A stretch of DNA of 64,000 nt from Zophobihabitans entericus (GCF_011745665.1 NZ_CP050253.1:2331418-2395417), one strand, 5' to 3'. Positions 48,536 through 58,812 are shown, counted from the stretch's first letter. Numbers and translations: made by a program. The notes: generated by a model from the sequence alone, not told the origin.

Positions 48536-49471
48536 ATGAATAATCAATGTATGAATCGTTTACAGATTACAGCAAATACCAAAAATATCGAGGCTCTGCA
48601 TCAATGGGCTAAAGGCAAAACACCGCCAAATCATTTACGCGCCGTTAAACAAAGTATTAAATTTTTATTGGCTGGACATGTTGACCTTGTTCAACCGACC
48701 AAAAAATTTGAAACTCCAGCGCCTTATCCTTATTTATCACCTTATCGAGAACATGTTTTAAGCAATTACACCAAAGAAGATATCGCCTATACAAAATGGC
48801 TACGCTTTTTTAATCAAAATGCGTCTTTATCACCTAGAAATATAGACTCTATTAATCGCTGGTATCAAGAAAGTCAGTTAGCCAAAGTAAGATGGTATAG
48901 CCTAAGTGCTGTTCAACGTGAAATGATTTGGCTTGTATTGGATGGGCAATATTTATATTGGTCGTATCTGATGCAAGAAAGTCGTTATCTAACGCCTAAA
49001 GAGTTTTGGGATGCCTTGGATGCACCGCCTTCTCCATATCGTTTAGATTTTCGGGTCATTAAACCGAGTAGACTTAATTGTCATATCAATGGTACAGATG
49101 GCAAATTATTAATTGCACCTAAAGAGGATGAATTTCGGTTTAGTCTAGTAGATCGTTATTTAAAACTCTATTCAAACTCTCTTCCATATGGTTTGGATGT
49201 CAATATTTTACATGTAGACGCTGAAAACTTGGTGGTTGATTTTGATACTTCTGATCAGATGCTCAGTCATGGGATTTTAGAAAGCTTGTCAAAGGACTAT
49301 CAGTGTCGTGTTGAGTATATGTTTTATAACAGAACTACTCAAGGTGTAACACGTTATGAAAACGGTCTGTTTGGTTATGTACATATGATTGAGTCTGATT
49401 CACTGATGTTTGAATTCAGCAGAAAAAAAGCATTGGATAACGTTGCTCAGTTATTTCACTATCCTCATTAA
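48536..49471 (+). CDS. Api92-like/DUF1281 family protein, paralogue 1
   Basis: 311 residues. Family pattern: an N-terminal NRLQITA, a helix with LRAVKQSIKFLLAGHVDLVQP, a middle W/F-rich part, and a C-terminal ferredoxin-like part with VVDFDTSDQM and YQCRVEYMFYN. Four paralogues occur in this ICE (also 51660, 58873, 62174), with pairwise similarity clear in these blocks but otherwise diverged. This one differs most, having HVD where others have CAG or FAG. Function unknown; the family is frequent on ICEs and conjugative plasmids. SD AAGGAAAA precedes the ATG. Confidence 0.82.
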   Translation: MNNQCMNRLQITANTKNIEALHQWAKGKTPPNHLRAVKQSIKFLLAGHVDLVQPTKKFETPAPYPYLSPYREHVLSNYTKEDIAYTKWLRFFNQNASLSPRNIDSINRWYQESQLAKVRWYSLSAVQREMIWLVLDGQYLYWSYLMQESRYLTPKEFWDALDAPPSPYRLDFRVIKPSRLNCHINGTDGKLLIAPKEDEFRFSLVDRYLKLYSNSLPYGLDVNILHVDAENLVVDFDTSDQMLSHGILESLSKDYQCRVEYMFYNRTTQGVTRYENGLFGYVHMIESDSLMFEFSRKKALDNVAQLFHYPH

Positions 49472-49695
49472 ATTGTTTTGGTATTTTAGCCCTGTTCATT
49501 CAGGGCTATTTATCCTGAAATGCAAAATTACTTATTCTGCTTTCTTTCAGAGAATAAATCTAAATGATGCTATTTTACATTTTCATTCCTGCCCTGATAG
49601 GGAAGCAGCACACTCACTTTCATCTATGTGCGGACTGTTTTAATACAGTAGAAAGTTTATTATTTTAATACTGATGTAACTTTTCTGGTTTTATC

Positions 49696-49760
49696 GATAA
49701 CCCAAGCAGGTTTTCTAATATTTTACCTGTTGAGATATTAGAAGACCTGCTCAGGTTATC
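49696..49760. repeat. Long imperfect hairpin in a gene-free gap
   Basis: GATAACC...GGTTATC outer arms enclose AGCAGGTTTTCTAATAT and ATATTAGAAGACCTGCT (one mismatch in 17), making a stem of about 26 bp with a 13-nt apical loop. Further small stems (CTTG/CAAG, GGCTC/GAGCC) follow to about 49850. The 476-bp gap 49472-49947 has no convincing gene. A noncoding RNA, a decayed element end or an attenuator for the Com-like gene are all possible. Confidence 0.6.
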
Positions 49761-49947
49761 AGTGTTCCTGCCTTGCTTGTAGGCGAATACAAGAACCGTT
49801 TGTGCATAGATTTGCGCCAAAATAAAGGCTCTCGCCACGACAATGAGCCGATAATGATTTTTCATTATTTTGTGGCAACTTTCTAATCGCCAGATATAAA
49901 ACTCTGGTTATTTTTATCATTTATTCACAACAACTGAAAGGAGCAAT

Positions 49948-50061
49948 ATGCAAGAAATACGCTGTACCCATTGCAATAAAAAATTAGCTGAAGGCACACT
50001 TTTGAATTTACGCATTAAGTGTCTTCGTTGCAAAAGCATCAATTACTTTTCAACACATTAA
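49948..50061 (+). CDS. Com-like zinc-finger protein
   Basis: 37 residues with two CxxC pairs (RCTHCNKK and KCLRCKS), the arrangement of the Com protein of phage Mu, which binds mom mRNA and opens its translation start. SD AAAGGAG lies 5 nt before the ATG. The next gene is a PP-loop protein whose start codon is in a hairpin, so a Com-type translational switch is a concrete possibility. Confidence 0.75.
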   Translation: MQEIRCTHCNKKLAEGTLLNLRIKCLRCKSINYFSTH

Positions 50062-50118
50062 TCAAATAGAGTACCTAGAGTACCTAATCACCTAAACAAA
50101 TAAGAGTACCGCGAGTGC

Positions 50119-50137
50119 CATACAAGGACATTGTATG
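50119..50137 (+). promoter_or_regulatory. Hairpin holding the SD and start codon of the PP-loop gene
   Basis: CATACAA and TTGTATG pair perfectly around GGACA. The SD AAGGA is in the loop and the ATG (50135-50137) is in the 3' arm. Just upstream, GAGTACC occurs three times (50070-50110). Confidence 0.65.
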
Positions 50138-50962
50138 ACACTGATTCAACGCAATTTTAAGCATGACCCTACAAGATTTAACGTCTTATCGTCTGGTGGC
50201 GGCACACAAAGCATCGCCATCATATGCTTAATACACGCTAAAAAACTCCCTAAACCTGACTGCATTGTGATGATTGATACAGAGCGCGAAGCAAGCAATG
50301 CACTGAACTACCAGCGACAATACATGATGCCGATGTGTCATGAAATAGGACTGGATTACTATATTGTTGAAAAGTCTCTTATCAGCCCTATCGACCTTAT
50401 TTACCCTAAAAATGGCACAGTCTTACCCGGTTATCATTCAGAATTTAATGGACGTAATAAGAGTGGTCACTGTAAAGGGAAACAACCAGGATATTGCTCA
50501 GTTAAATGGAAAAGTGACGTTTTTCAAAAGTTTCTAAATATGCAGTACGGTGAACGCTATCTGACTAAACGAGGGGTCAATATATGGCTTGGCATGTCTT
50601 TTGATGAGCCTAAACGCATTAAAACAATCCTTGGGAAGTGGCAAAGAAAATATCCATTGTTTGAAATGATGATTACAAGGGAGACGGCAATAAAATTAGT
50701 TGAAGATTATGGACTACCGACACCACCACGATCTGCTTGCTGGATGTGTCCGAACCGCAGTGATGCTGAATGGCTTTGGATGAAAGACAATGTACCAGAA
50801 GACTTTAAAAAAGCATGTGAGCATGAAAAAGAGCTTCAGCAAGATTTTCCTCACTTGTGGCTCACTCGGTATGGTGTTCCTTTAGATAAAGCCCCTTTTC
50901 TATCTCAAGACAATATGACCAATTTAACCCAGTTCTGTGATACCGGCATGTGCTTTAGTTAA
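50135..50962 (+). CDS. PAPS-reductase-like PP-loop ATPase
   Basis: 275 residues. PP-loop FNVLSSGGGTQSIAI near the N-terminus, IDTEREASN, a central conserved GHCKGKQPGYCSVKWK, and a Cys-rich CWMCPNRSDAEW with a final CDTGMC. It resembles phage and ICE 'phosphoadenosine phosphosulfate reductase family' proteins rather than CysH (no ECGLH C-terminus). Related PP-loop proteins include DndC of DNA phosphorothioation. With a Com-like gene before it and a DNA methyltransferase 2 kb upstream, a nucleic-acid modification role is inferred, not shown. Confidence 0.8.
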   Translation: MTLIQRNFKHDPTRFNVLSSGGGTQSIAIICLIHAKKLPKPDCIVMIDTEREASNALNYQRQYMMPMCHEIGLDYYIVEKSLISPIDLIYPKNGTVLPGYHSEFNGRNKSGHCKGKQPGYCSVKWKSDVFQKFLNMQYGERYLTKRGVNIWLGMSFDEPKRIKTILGKWQRKYPLFEMMITRETAIKLVEDYGLPTPPRSACWMCPNRSDAEWLWMKDNVPEDFKKACEHEKELQQDFPHLWLTRYGVPLDKAPFLSQDNMTNLTQFCDTGMCFS

Positions 50963-50994
50963 TGTACATCAGTATCTAATCCAGATAAATAGGG

Positions 50995-51306
50995 TTAGAT
51001 ACTGAATTTAAGAGCAATATTAACTTTCCGGTCTATGGCATATAATTCAGCATCTCGTGAATCAAAAGGAAATCCAATAATAGCGGTTTTATCTATAAAC
51101 ACCGATAATTGATGTTTTAATAGTTTGGCTTTATTTGCTTCTACTTCCATTTCAGCAGAAAATGGCTTTCCCATTAATTTTAGTATCTTATTATTTACTT
51201 GAATAAGTTCTTCTATACGCTCTTTGTGCTCAATAATATATTGAGGAAACGGATAATCATTATGGGTATCAGGAAGTAGAAATTTTCGTCCTGCGATTTC
51301 AATCAT
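50995..51306 (-). CDS. Hypothetical protein, opposite strand
   Basis: 103 residues from the ATG at 51306, which has GGAAG 6 nt upstream; an in-frame ATG at 51318 lacks an SD. Hydrophilic, mixed alpha/beta composition (KFLLPDTHNDYPFPQYI, AEMEVEANKAKLLKHQL). No family recognised. Convergent with the PP-loop gene. Confidence 0.55.
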   Translation of the reverse strand: MIEIAGRKFLLPDTHNDYPFPQYIIEHKERIEELIQVNNKILKLMGKPFSAEMEVEANKAKLLKHQLSVFIDKTAIIGFPFDSRDAELYAIDRKVNIALKFSI

Positions 51307-51518
51307 TATTGCTTCCATTTATTTCACAATCATTAATCTTATCGTTGATACCAAGATGATACATCAATATCACTTCTACGTGTTCAATCAAATTTTAAGT
51401 ATAACAATAATCGTTTTTCACTTCACATGACTAAAACAGCCATATTAAAACACACACAACTTATATCCTGTTTTATCTGATTAATCCCCTCGGTATTACT
51501 ACACTTTGAGGCTGTTTC

Positions 51519-51591
51519 GTTAGCGTTGCTGACAACACACCCAAGCGAGTTGCGGTCTGTGAAATTCGCGGTACATGTACTGTACTGGCTT
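51519..51591 (+). ncRNA. Structured leader L2 of DUF1281 gene 2
   Basis: P1 GTTAGC-GTT-GCTGAC (51519-51533), conserved ACACCCAA, P2 GCGAGTT (51545-51551)/AATTCGC (51563-51569) with an 11-nt loop, P3 GTACA/TGTAC (51571-51585), then TGGCTT. The whole block aligns with L1 over about 70 nt with one length difference. Confidence 0.78.
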
Positions 51592-51601
51592 TATTTATTT
51601 T

Positions 51602-51653
51602 AACCCAATAGGGGATACCCCTTTTGGGGGTGTGTACCTAATTTCTAAGGACA
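51602..51653 (+). promoter_or_regulatory. Two-hairpin leader element before DUF1281 gene 2
   Basis: Nested ACCC-GGGG-CCCC-GGGT (51603-51631), then TGTaCCT (51633-51639) complementary to AGGACA (51648-51653), which covers the SD for the ATG at 51660. Confidence 0.65.
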
Positions 51654-51659
51654 TCTATC

Positions 51660-52505
51660 ATGACAATTTACAATAATAGTTTATCTATTCTTACTTTTAA
51701 GCCTCAAATGGAGGAATTATTAGCCTTATTTGGTACTAAAAATGAAAGCAATTGTTACCAGCCTTTTCATTTAAGAGCAATTAGACACAGTATTAAACTC
51801 TTTACGGCTGGTTGTGCCGGTATTTTGCAGCCTGTCACTGACATGGCATATGCACCTTACCCTGATTTAGTTAAATTTGGACAAGGGGAAAATAATAAAG
51901 CCAATGAAGCTTTTAGTGTCTGGTTGAAATGTTTAGAAGCTGATATTCCACTTTCGTCAATACAAAGTGAAAGAATCTGTTCGCTATATGAAGACACCGA
52001 ATTAACAAACCTAAATTGGTTTAATTTGTCACGAGAACAAATAGCCATCATCGTCCATTTGTTTAATCAAAATGGCGATTATTGGTTTGGGCATTCCGGG
52101 CAAATAACCGAAGATGATGCAATTTTTTATTGGAACAACTATTTAGATATACTTCCTTTGCAAGCTGATTTCGATTTGCGTTATATTGTACCCACAAGTT
52201 TAGCCTCGGAGCTTAATGGTCATAACAAATTGTTAAAAGGCATTGAATCTATTCGAGACTTTTATATCAAAACTTATTGTGTTGATAGTCCTGAAATCAA
52301 TGAAATCAACGTCATGCCACAAAATGATTTTGGCCTTATTGTTGAATTTGATACGCAACTGGCACAACTCAGTGAAAATGTCATTATTGCGCTCTCAGGT
52401 CAACATAAATGTGATGTAGTCTATACTTACAATACATATGATAACCGATATGGTGATGTGATTGTGGCTCAAAAAGGACGCCTGCTCAAAATGAATGATG
52501 ATTAA
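51660..52505 (+). CDS. Api92-like/DUF1281 family protein, paralogue 2
   Basis: 281 residues. LRAIRHSIKLFTAGCAGILQPV is the family block, followed by FSVWLKCL, WFGHSGQITEDDA, LRYIVPTSLASELNG and a C-terminal LIVEFDTQLAQ...HKCDVVYTY. It lacks the extra C-terminal segment of paralogue 3. Followed by a terminator shared with the convergent Sel1 gene. Confidence 0.83.
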   Translation: MTIYNNSLSILTFKPQMEELLALFGTKNESNCYQPFHLRAIRHSIKLFTAGCAGILQPVTDMAYAPYPDLVKFGQGENNKANEAFSVWLKCLEADIPLSSIQSERICSLYEDTELTNLNWFNLSREQIAIIVHLFNQNGDYWFGHSGQITEDDAIFYWNNYLDILPLQADFDLRYIVPTSLASELNGHNKLLKGIESIRDFYIKTYCVDSPEINEINVMPQNDFGLIVEFDTQLAQLSENVIIALSGQHKCDVVYTYNTYDNRYGDVIVAQKGRLLKMNDD

Positions 52506-52512
52506 TTCATAA

Positions 52513-52546
52513 AAAATAGCCCTGTATTAAGGGCTATTTTTCTTTT
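52513..52546. terminator. Bidirectional terminator
   Basis: AAAATAGCCCT/AGGGCTATTTT around GTATTA with T/A tracts on both sides. Serves DUF1281 gene 2 (+) and the Sel1 gene (-). Confidence 0.85.
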
Positions 52547-52564
52547 TACCAATGAGACACAAAA

Positions 52565-53482
52565 TTAGAGTTTTGTTAAACGCGCAATCTCAGCAGCTAA
52601 ATCAAATGACTCATCATCATCGTCTTCTTCATCTTCATCTTCATCATAGGCAGCCATATTACTTGGTTCGTATTCACTTATTCTTGTTCTATCAATACCA
52701 TTGTAAGAACCAGTACCAAATTCGCTATCCTCGTCCAGTACATCTTCTGCTTCATCTATTCCATGTTCGACACACACTTCAAGTAATTCAATACCACGCT
52801 CTATTGTTTCTTGTGTTGAACCATTGAATACATAATGTTTACCTAGATTGAGCATAGCCCCTAAATGACCCTGCTCAATCGCCATTTCATAATATTTGAC
52901 GGCCTCACCAAAGTTTTTCTCAATATCAAAAACAACACCCAAATTATATAAGACTTGAACATTCCCTGTATCGACAACGGAAAGTAATATCTCTTTCGCT
53001 TCTCCGATATTATCGTCATTCATAAGTACCGCACTAAGATTATTTGCAGCAGTGAAACTCCCCATTTCAACGCCTTTTCTTAACCATTGGGTTTCAGATT
53101 CAACATCATCTTGTTCTTCATACATTCTTGCAATCGATACACAAGCTTCTGCATGTCCTTTTTCGTATGCTTCTAAAAAATAGTCATAGGCTTTTTGACT
53201 GTCATCCATTTCTCTGTAGATCAGCCCCATATTGAAGATTGCTGGCACATAGCCTTTTTCACCTGCTTCTTTAAAGTATTTCAGTGCTTGTTTGTATTCA
53301 CCCTGATCCATATGAATCCGCCCCATACCACTAATACCACGTGCATTACCAGCAGCTATTGCAGTGGTAAACCAATTATGAGCTTCATCAAAATCTTCAT
53401 TATCTAAGAAATAAAATCCGAGTTGGCACATTGCATCGCTGTCACCTGCACCTGCTTGCTTTTTTAATAATGTTATGTCCAT
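52565..53482 (-). CDS. Sel1-like repeat protein
   Basis: 305 residues, about five Sel1/TPR-like repeats (for example AMCQLGFYFLDNEDFDEAHNWF, PAIFNMGLIYREM, AMLNLGKHYVF) and a strongly acidic C-terminus. Probably a protein-protein interaction module. SD AAAGGA precedes the ATG. It is downstream of the rhs-immunity pair but separated by a terminator; Sel1 genes are common companions of polymorphic toxins, so accessory immunity is possible but unproven. Confidence 0.8.
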   Translation of the reverse strand: MDITLLKKQAGAGDSDAMCQLGFYFLDNEDFDEAHNWFTTAIAAGNARGISGMGRIHMDQGEYKQALKYFKEAGEKGYVPAIFNMGLIYREMDDSQKAYDYFLEAYEKGHAEACVSIARMYEEQDDVESETQWLRKGVEMGSFTAANNLSAVLMNDDNIGEAKEILLSVVDTGNVQVLYNLGVVFDIEKNFGEAVKYYEMAIEQGHLGAMLNLGKHYVFNGSTQETIERGIELLEVCVEHGIDEAEDVLDEDSEFGTGSYNGIDRTRISEYEPSNMAAYDEDEDEEDDDDESFDLAAEIARLTKL

Positions 53483-53645
53483 TTTCCTTTCCTATATGTT
53501 GCAGTTGTTGATTGATAATGTACTAATTAAGTCAATTAGTTATAAAAAGTTGATTGTCATTATCTATGATGAAGCGGATAAATAAAAATAGTTTTAAACG
53601 ATCAATTTAAGATATATTGATCGCCCAAAACGATCAGATGAGGTG

Positions 53646-53680
53646 AATAAAAAAACAGGCTGAAATAGCCTGCTTTTTTG
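53646..53680 (-). terminator. Intrinsic terminator after the immunity gene
   Basis: Minus strand CAGGCT/AGCCTG around ATTTC, then TTTTTTTATT. Ends the rhs-immunity unit. Confidence 0.85.
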
Positions 53681-53691
53681 AGTTTAAGAAA

Positions 53692-54174
53692 TTACATCAA
53701 ATCTAGTATTTTGTATTCTAATCTTAATACATTATTTGAATAGAATAGTTCGGTTTGTAAAATAACACTCGTTTCTTTTCCATCTACAAATAGAATACAT
53801 TCTACGTTCCATTGTCCATCAGTATATTGTATCTCGTCTTTTACCATACAACTATTATCTTCATCATACTTATCTTTATTGCCTTTTATAAAGTAAAATT
53901 GAATAAGATTATCTTTTTCTGGGTCATATTCTTTCAAAAATTGCTCTAATGGTGGTGGCTGTATCTTAATGGGCGGTTCGCTATATCCTTCACAATAATC
54001 AAGAATCAGTTCCTTTATTTCTTCAAATACCTCTTTGGCATCTACCTCTTCACCCTCTATTTCTGAAGTGTACAACTTATTAAAACTGTCTAAATCATCA
54101 TTGTTTATCATGTCACACAGCTTTTGTAGTAAAGCATGGGTTTGTTTTTTTAAATCTATTCCAGATATTGCCAT
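53692..54174 (-). CDS. Probable Rhs immunity protein
   Basis: 160 residues, acidic, beginning 3 nt after the rhs stop on the same strand, the standard position of a cognate immunity gene. No family is certain; the C-terminal beta-rich segment (QWNVECILFVDGKETSVILQ) is like those of small cytoplasmic immunity proteins. Assigned from position. Confidence 0.7.
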   Translation of the reverse strand: MAISGIDLKKQTHALLQKLCDMINNDDLDSFNKLYTSEIEGEEVDAKEVFEEIKELILDYCEGYSEPPIKIQPPPLEQFLKEYDPEKDNLIQFYFIKGNKDKYDEDNSCMVKDEIQYTDGQWNVECILFVDGKETSVILQTELFYSNNVLRLEYKILDLM

Positions 54175-54177
54175 TAT

Positions 54178-57100
54178 TTATACCCTTTTTCCGTTAACCA
54201 GAAGATTAGTACGTGAATTTTTTCTAAATCCACTTTGTTTTAAATCAGTCTGGGCTATTAAGACCAAACAATCTGCTTCATCATCTTTAAAACCTGCGTT
54301 TTTTAGGGACTCCCGAGCAATTCTTGCTTCTTCTGCTACATTATTTATGCGCCTAGCTTGTTTCTGAGTCTGGTTCGCAATGTGATGTGGTGTACCACCT
54401 GTTTTTTGAGGTTTAGGGCCAGGCTGTCTTCCTGTTATAGCAACCGTGATTGCTTTACTATAAACATAAGCTTTACCATTTTTACCTGTACCACTTAGAC
54501 CTTTAAAGGCAGCTCCTTGAAAGATATGATGTGAATCCTGTAATGTACCTGTTATTCTATCTTGCACACTGGTGTGTGTTCCATACTGAATACCACGGTC
54601 ATTGAGCATTTTCTCACACTCTTTTATCTTACATTTAGCTAACCCTAATGGATCAAGCCAAGTAAAGATATTTGGTGCAAATTGATAAGGATTTTCACCA
54701 CCAACTAAACCAATTGGGTCTTGGCTAACAAATTTACCATTTAACGGTTCATAGTATCGAAACAAATTATAATGTAAACCTGTTTCATTGTCATAATACT
54801 GATTTTGCAGCCTAAACGGTTGGTGAGCATTCAGTATATTTGTTTCATTTTCCACGTTACCCCATGCGGAATATTCAGCAAACCACGCCAACTCACCTTG
54901 CTCAGTAGTCACTTCTTTTGGCATACCCACTTGGTCGGTATGCAGGTAATTAATCGTAATCGTCTCTGAGGTGTAGTTTCTGACTATTTGTGCCAGTGGA
55001 ACATAAGTACTACTTTGATATAAGTAGCTATAAACCGTGTTTTGTTGATAATGATATTCTTGCAGTAATCGTGTGCCTTCCCATACAAATCGCACTAAAG
55101 ACTGATTTTTGTTTTTTTGAGCAGCCATATCAATTTGTTGTTTGCTGATTCGTCTACCAAAGGCATCATAGGCATAGCCCCATGTTTCGCACCGTTCAGC
55201 CTGTTCAATATGGACTACTGATAATTGATTTTCAGTGTCGTAGGCTAAGTGCAACACTTCACCGTTGGGTTTCTCACGCTTAATTAAGTTACCTAGTTCA
55301 TCATAATCATAATGAATCTGGTTATATACTTCAGTTCGGTTTGCATGAGTATTAATCGGTCTACTATTTGGGTCATCTTTAAGGGGAGACCATGTTTTAT
55401 CTTGCATCATTCGGTCATAGTAGGCTTTATCTTTAACCGCTTTTTGTTGTTGTGGCTCAAGCGTAGAGTCAATGAGGTTATGTGCTGGGTCAAACGTAAA
55501 GCGTTCCTCCCCAACTTGAGTAATTTGGCCTAACTTGTCATAAAGGTAAGCAACCGTTCCTGTTCTTAAATCCGTACTTTGTTTGAGATTACCTGCTTTA
55601 TCATATAGGTAACTACGCTTAACAGGGGCGGTTGCCACCAGCCATTGATTTTTATCTTCCGCTTTGAGTTGAGTCTGTGGTGTGGCTACTTGATGTTGGA
55701 GTCGCCCCAATGGGTCTAATCCAAAATAGCTGGAGAGTGAACCTTGGGTACGGCTGATTTCGCGATGTAAATCGTCTCGTTCAAAATCACTGATGATTGT
55801 CCCATCTATATTAATCTGATGCAGATGACCACTGCCATAGAACAAATAATTGATCATTTCACCATTAGGTAAGATGGTTTTTGTTCTGTTGCCAAGCGCA
55901 TCATATTCATAGCCTACAGTGGTTTCTTGTCCTCTGTGTAAGGTTGATTCAAAGATTAATTGTCCCACTTCGTCATACTGTAATTTGATGCAACTGTGCT
56001 GATTTGTCGCTTCAATTAATTGCCCAAACCGGTCATAGTCAAACTGGCTGGTTTGGGTCTGTGGCGTAAACATTGCCCTGTCTTTGCTTGTCACGTTCTC
56101 ATCATTAAACAGCCAGTCAGAAAGCTGTTCAGATAGACTACTGTGGCGATGACTGGTCTTTTTAATCAGTTGACCCAAAATATCATGTTCAAAACGATGC
56201 TCTATTAAAATACTGGCTTCACCGCGCTGGTGTATAATTTGCCCATGCTCATATTGAGCAATCAGTTCTTGAGCAGCATTAAACTGATATTGTGTGACTT
56301 TGCCATCCCAAGCTCTTTCTTGGGTTAAATTGCCCAGAGCATCATACTCAAGTGAGTAGTGGTCATGGTTTTCGTTGGCTAACAGGACAAGATTACGTAG
56401 CTTGTCATAAGAATAATGAAAAGCATGTCCTAGTGCATTAATGCGAGTAAGTGGTAAACCGTCTTTATCTAAATGATATTCTGTACGCTGTTTTAGGGCA
56501 TCTTCAAATGCCGTTAATCTGCCTAAAGCATCATATTGGTAGGACTCGGTACTGCCATCAGGATAAATTATTTCAGTAAGCTGATTGAGTGAGTCATATT
56601 GATAGCGTGTCACATAATTTAACGCATCAGTGATTGCTTGTACCTGACCTTTGCTCGTGTACTGAATCTGTGTTTTTTTACCTGAACAATCTGTTAATTC
56701 TGTTAATTGTGCAAATTCATCATAATGAAATAAAGCATCTTTACCCAATGCATTAGTCGCAACAGTCAACAAACCACGTTCATCATATTGATAGGTGGTC
56801 TCATTATGTTGAGGATCAATAACTTTTGTTAAGTTGCCTTTTTTGTCATATTCGTAAACTGTACTATTACCTTCAGTGTCCATGATTTCAAGCGGTAGCC
56901 CTGCCAAATCTTCATCTTCATGATAGAAAATATCCAGTTGAGCACCAGCAGCGTCAATTGAAGTGCTCAGGTTCCCCATGTCATCATAGTAAAAACGAAC
57001 AGTACGGTCTAAGGCATCTGTTTTGCTCATGATTTGCCCATAATCATTGCGCTCGATATGGGTTGCATTGCCCAGCGCATCAATCTCAAAAATGACTTCT

Positions 57101-58386
57101 TTATTATCGTCATAGCCAATGACATGAGTGTGACCTAAGACATTAGTAATTTGGGTTTGACCAATTTGATAATCAAATAGCCATTCTTCCTCTAAATTTG
57201 TCCAACTGCGTTTAACTTTACCTTTTAAATTATATTGATCATATTCATAATAGGATTCAAGCCCATCGGGTTGACCGTGCATTGTCATCATATGGTTGTT
57301 ATAACTAAACTGACGTTGACATTGATTTGCACTGTTATAGATAGCAACTAAATCCCCTTTATCTGAGTAGTCATAACGAACCAATGTTTCATTATCTAAA
57401 CTGACCTGAGTCAATCGATTGACTTTACCTTCATGGGGCAGAACACCACTTAAAGCAGATATTAACGTGGTTGCAGCATCGTAAGTAGCATCTGGTGCAA
57501 GCTCTATTACTTCAAACTTGAGTTTAAAAGCACGTCCAACACTGTCAATTAGTTCTGTTGGGTAAGCTGTATCATCATAAATTAGTCGAATATGCTGCTC
57601 ATTGCGATCCAGCATAGCAACCATTGGGTAAATCTTATCTTGTGCCTGAACAGGACTAAACCATAGTCTTAAGGCTTTATCTGTTGATGTGATTTCATAT
57701 ACATTAGGACGAACAGCATTAAAATAGAGTAATTCGTATCGGTCAAAATAGGGTTCATCATCTGGTTCAGTGCTAAATTCTACTTCTGGTAACTCAATCT
57801 CTCTACCTTGGTCATCGATATAAATAAAGCCATCACTGGTTTTAATGAGACGATGGCTAAAGGGTAAAGACCAACCTTGACCTAACCAGCCGTTACCAAT
57901 TTGATCTGAATAATAACTGCGTTGCCAAACAAGAGGCATAGTGCCATCAAAACGAAAATCTGTATCCAGTGAACCAAATAACGCTTTAATCCCTAAAATC
58001 GGATTAATTGGGTGTCCAACGGCTGGCTGACCTTTGCACTTCACACATTTAGCACTGCCCTGATCAATGATGCAACCATCAGCACCAAAGCCCGGAGGAG
58101 GTGAGCCTGTAATAATGGGGGTGGCAAATGTTTTAGCGGGTGGTAATGGCCCTTTTTTGCCTGGCACTAATGAAGCGGCCATCACTGCTGCTTGTGCTGC
58201 TTCAGATAATCCCTCATGTCCCATTGATGCAGCAACTTCACCGCCAACATCTGCGACCATTTCAACCATTTGTGGTAATTCTACATTGTCTATTTTTTCT
58301 GGTGGATTTGCGGAACTGGAAGGGATAATTGCAGGAGTGCTTGGTTTTGGTATCAGTACACCGACTGTATTGCCATATTTTGCCAT
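54178..58386 (-). CDS. rhs: Rhs-family polymorphic toxin
   Basis: 1402 residues. The N-terminal region has no clear PAAR domain but a Pro-rich linker, then a DUF6531-type start ([31 protein letters not shown]). Many YD repeats follow ([19 protein letters not shown] and others), then the Rhs core end ([39 protein letters not shown]). After DPLGL a distinct tail of about 155 residues carries two HH motifs ([19 protein letters not shown]), suggesting a His-metal nuclease, but the family is not certain. Delivery system not in the window. It runs opposite to the surrounding ICE genes, so it is likely inserted cargo. Confidence 0.92.
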   Translation of the reverse strand: MAKYGNTVGVLIPKPSTPAIIPSSSANPPEKIDNVELPQMVEMVADVGGEVAASMGHEGLSEAAQAAVMAASLVPGKKGPLPPAKTFATPIITGSPPPGFGADGCIIDQGSAKCVKCKGQPAVGHPINPILGIKALFGSLDTDFRFDGTMPLVWQRSYYSDQIGNGWLGQGWSLPFSHRLIKTSDGFIYIDDQGREIELPEVEFSTEPDDEPYFDRYELLYFNAVRPNVYEITSTDKALRLWFSPVQAQDKIYPMVAMLDRNEQHIRLIYDDTAYPTELIDSVGRAFKLKFEVIELAPDATYDAATTLISALSGVLPHEGKVNRLTQVSLDNETLVRYDYSDKGDLVAIYNSANQCQRQFSYNNHMMTMHGQPDGLESYYEYDQYNLKGKVKRSWTNLEEEWLFDYQIGQTQITNVLGHTHVIGYDDNKEVIFEIDALGNATHIERNDYGQIMSKTDALDRTVRFYYDDMGNLSTSIDAAGAQLDIFYHEDEDLAGLPLEIMDTEGNSTVYEYDKKGNLTKVIDPQHNETTYQYDERGLLTVATNALGKDALFHYDEFAQLTELTDCSGKKTQIQYTSKGQVQAITDALNYVTRYQYDSLNQLTEIIYPDGSTESYQYDALGRLTAFEDALKQRTEYHLDKDGLPLTRINALGHAFHYSYDKLRNLVLLANENHDHYSLEYDALGNLTQERAWDGKVTQYQFNAAQELIAQYEHGQIIHQRGEASILIEHRFEHDILGQLIKKTSHRHSSLSEQLSDWLFNDENVTSKDRAMFTPQTQTSQFDYDRFGQLIEATNQHSCIKLQYDEVGQLIFESTLHRGQETTVGYEYDALGNRTKTILPNGEMINYLFYGSGHLHQINIDGTIISDFERDDLHREISRTQGSLSSYFGLDPLGRLQHQVATPQTQLKAEDKNQWLVATAPVKRSYLYDKAGNLKQSTDLRTGTVAYLYDKLGQITQVGEERFTFDPAHNLIDSTLEPQQQKAVKDKAYYDRMMQDKTWSPLKDDPNSRPINTHANRTEVYNQIHYDYDELGNLIKREKPNGEVLHLAYDTENQLSVVHIEQAERCETWGYAYDAFGRRISKQQIDMAAQKNKNQSLVRFVWEGTRLLQEYHYQQNTVYSYLYQSSTYVPLAQIVRNYTSETITINYLHTDQVGMPKEVTTEQGELAWFAEYSAWGNVENETNILNAHQPFRLQNQYYDNETGLHYNLFRYYEPLNGKFVSQDPIGLVGGENPYQFAPNIFTWLDPLGLAKCKIKECEKMLNDRGIQYGTHTSVQDRITGTLQDSHHIFQGAAFKGLSGTGKNGKAYVYSKAITVAITGRQPGPKPQKTGGTPHHIANQTQKQARRINNVAEEARIARESLKNAGFKDDEADCLVLIAQTDLKQSGFRKNSRTNLLVNGKRV

Positions 58387-58672
58387 GATTTAACCTTTGT
58401 ATTGAACAGGCTAATTATGCAGCCTAATTATACAAAATAGTTAAATATAGAAAATAAAATGTGAAATAAGTATGCCTTAAGTATTATTTGTACAACAAAA
58501 CATGACAAGCCTATTATTTTAAATAAATATCAGCATAAATTACGGTATCTGCTTTAATCAATATTAAGCTGACTTGTGAAACTCTTTCTCTATTTAATTA
58601 AATACTGACCAGCCCAATTCTCCTTTCTTTCTGACTCTTTTTACTAATCAAACGATGATACAGCCATGTTTA

Positions 58673-58802
58673 GTCGAGGTACTCGACAACATCCCAGGCA
58701 ATCATGGTTTTTAAGATTGCGGTATCTGTTAAAGATACTAACCATCGGCCAGCTCGTCAAACACCCACCTACACGAGCGATTATCATTTTGATAAGGGTG
58801 TT
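58673..58802 (+). ncRNA. Structured leader L3 of DUF1281 gene 3 (with pseudoknot)
   Basis: P1 GTCGAG-GTA-CTCGAC (58673-58687); P2 GCAATC/GATTGC (58698-58720) with 11-nt loop; GCGG then P3 GTATCT/AGATAC (58722-58738). P2-loop ATGGTT (58704-58709) pairs AACCAT (58740-58745). P4 GCTCGT/ACGAGC (58752-58778) holds AACACCC, which pairs GGGTGTT (58796-58802) across hairpin TTATCA/TGATAA, forming a pseudoknot. Nearly all helices recur in L4. The gap from 58387 to here is AT-rich with no gene. Confidence 0.8.
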
Positions 58803-58812
58803 CCATTTATTT

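Noticed and set aside
49665..49865. 66-codon minus-strand ORF (starts MKNHYRLIVV)
   Set aside because: No SD, unclear similarity, and it runs through both arms of the long hairpin at 49696-49760. Kept as structured noncoding DNA instead.
50135..50962. cysH (assimilatory PAPS reductase)
   Set aside because: The CysH C-terminal ECGLH signature is missing and the context is phage/ICE-like, not sulfur assimilation.
55312..58393. Plus-strand ORFs of 60-108 codons opposite rhs
   Set aside because: Shadows of the 1402-codon rhs gene; no SDs or recognisable products.
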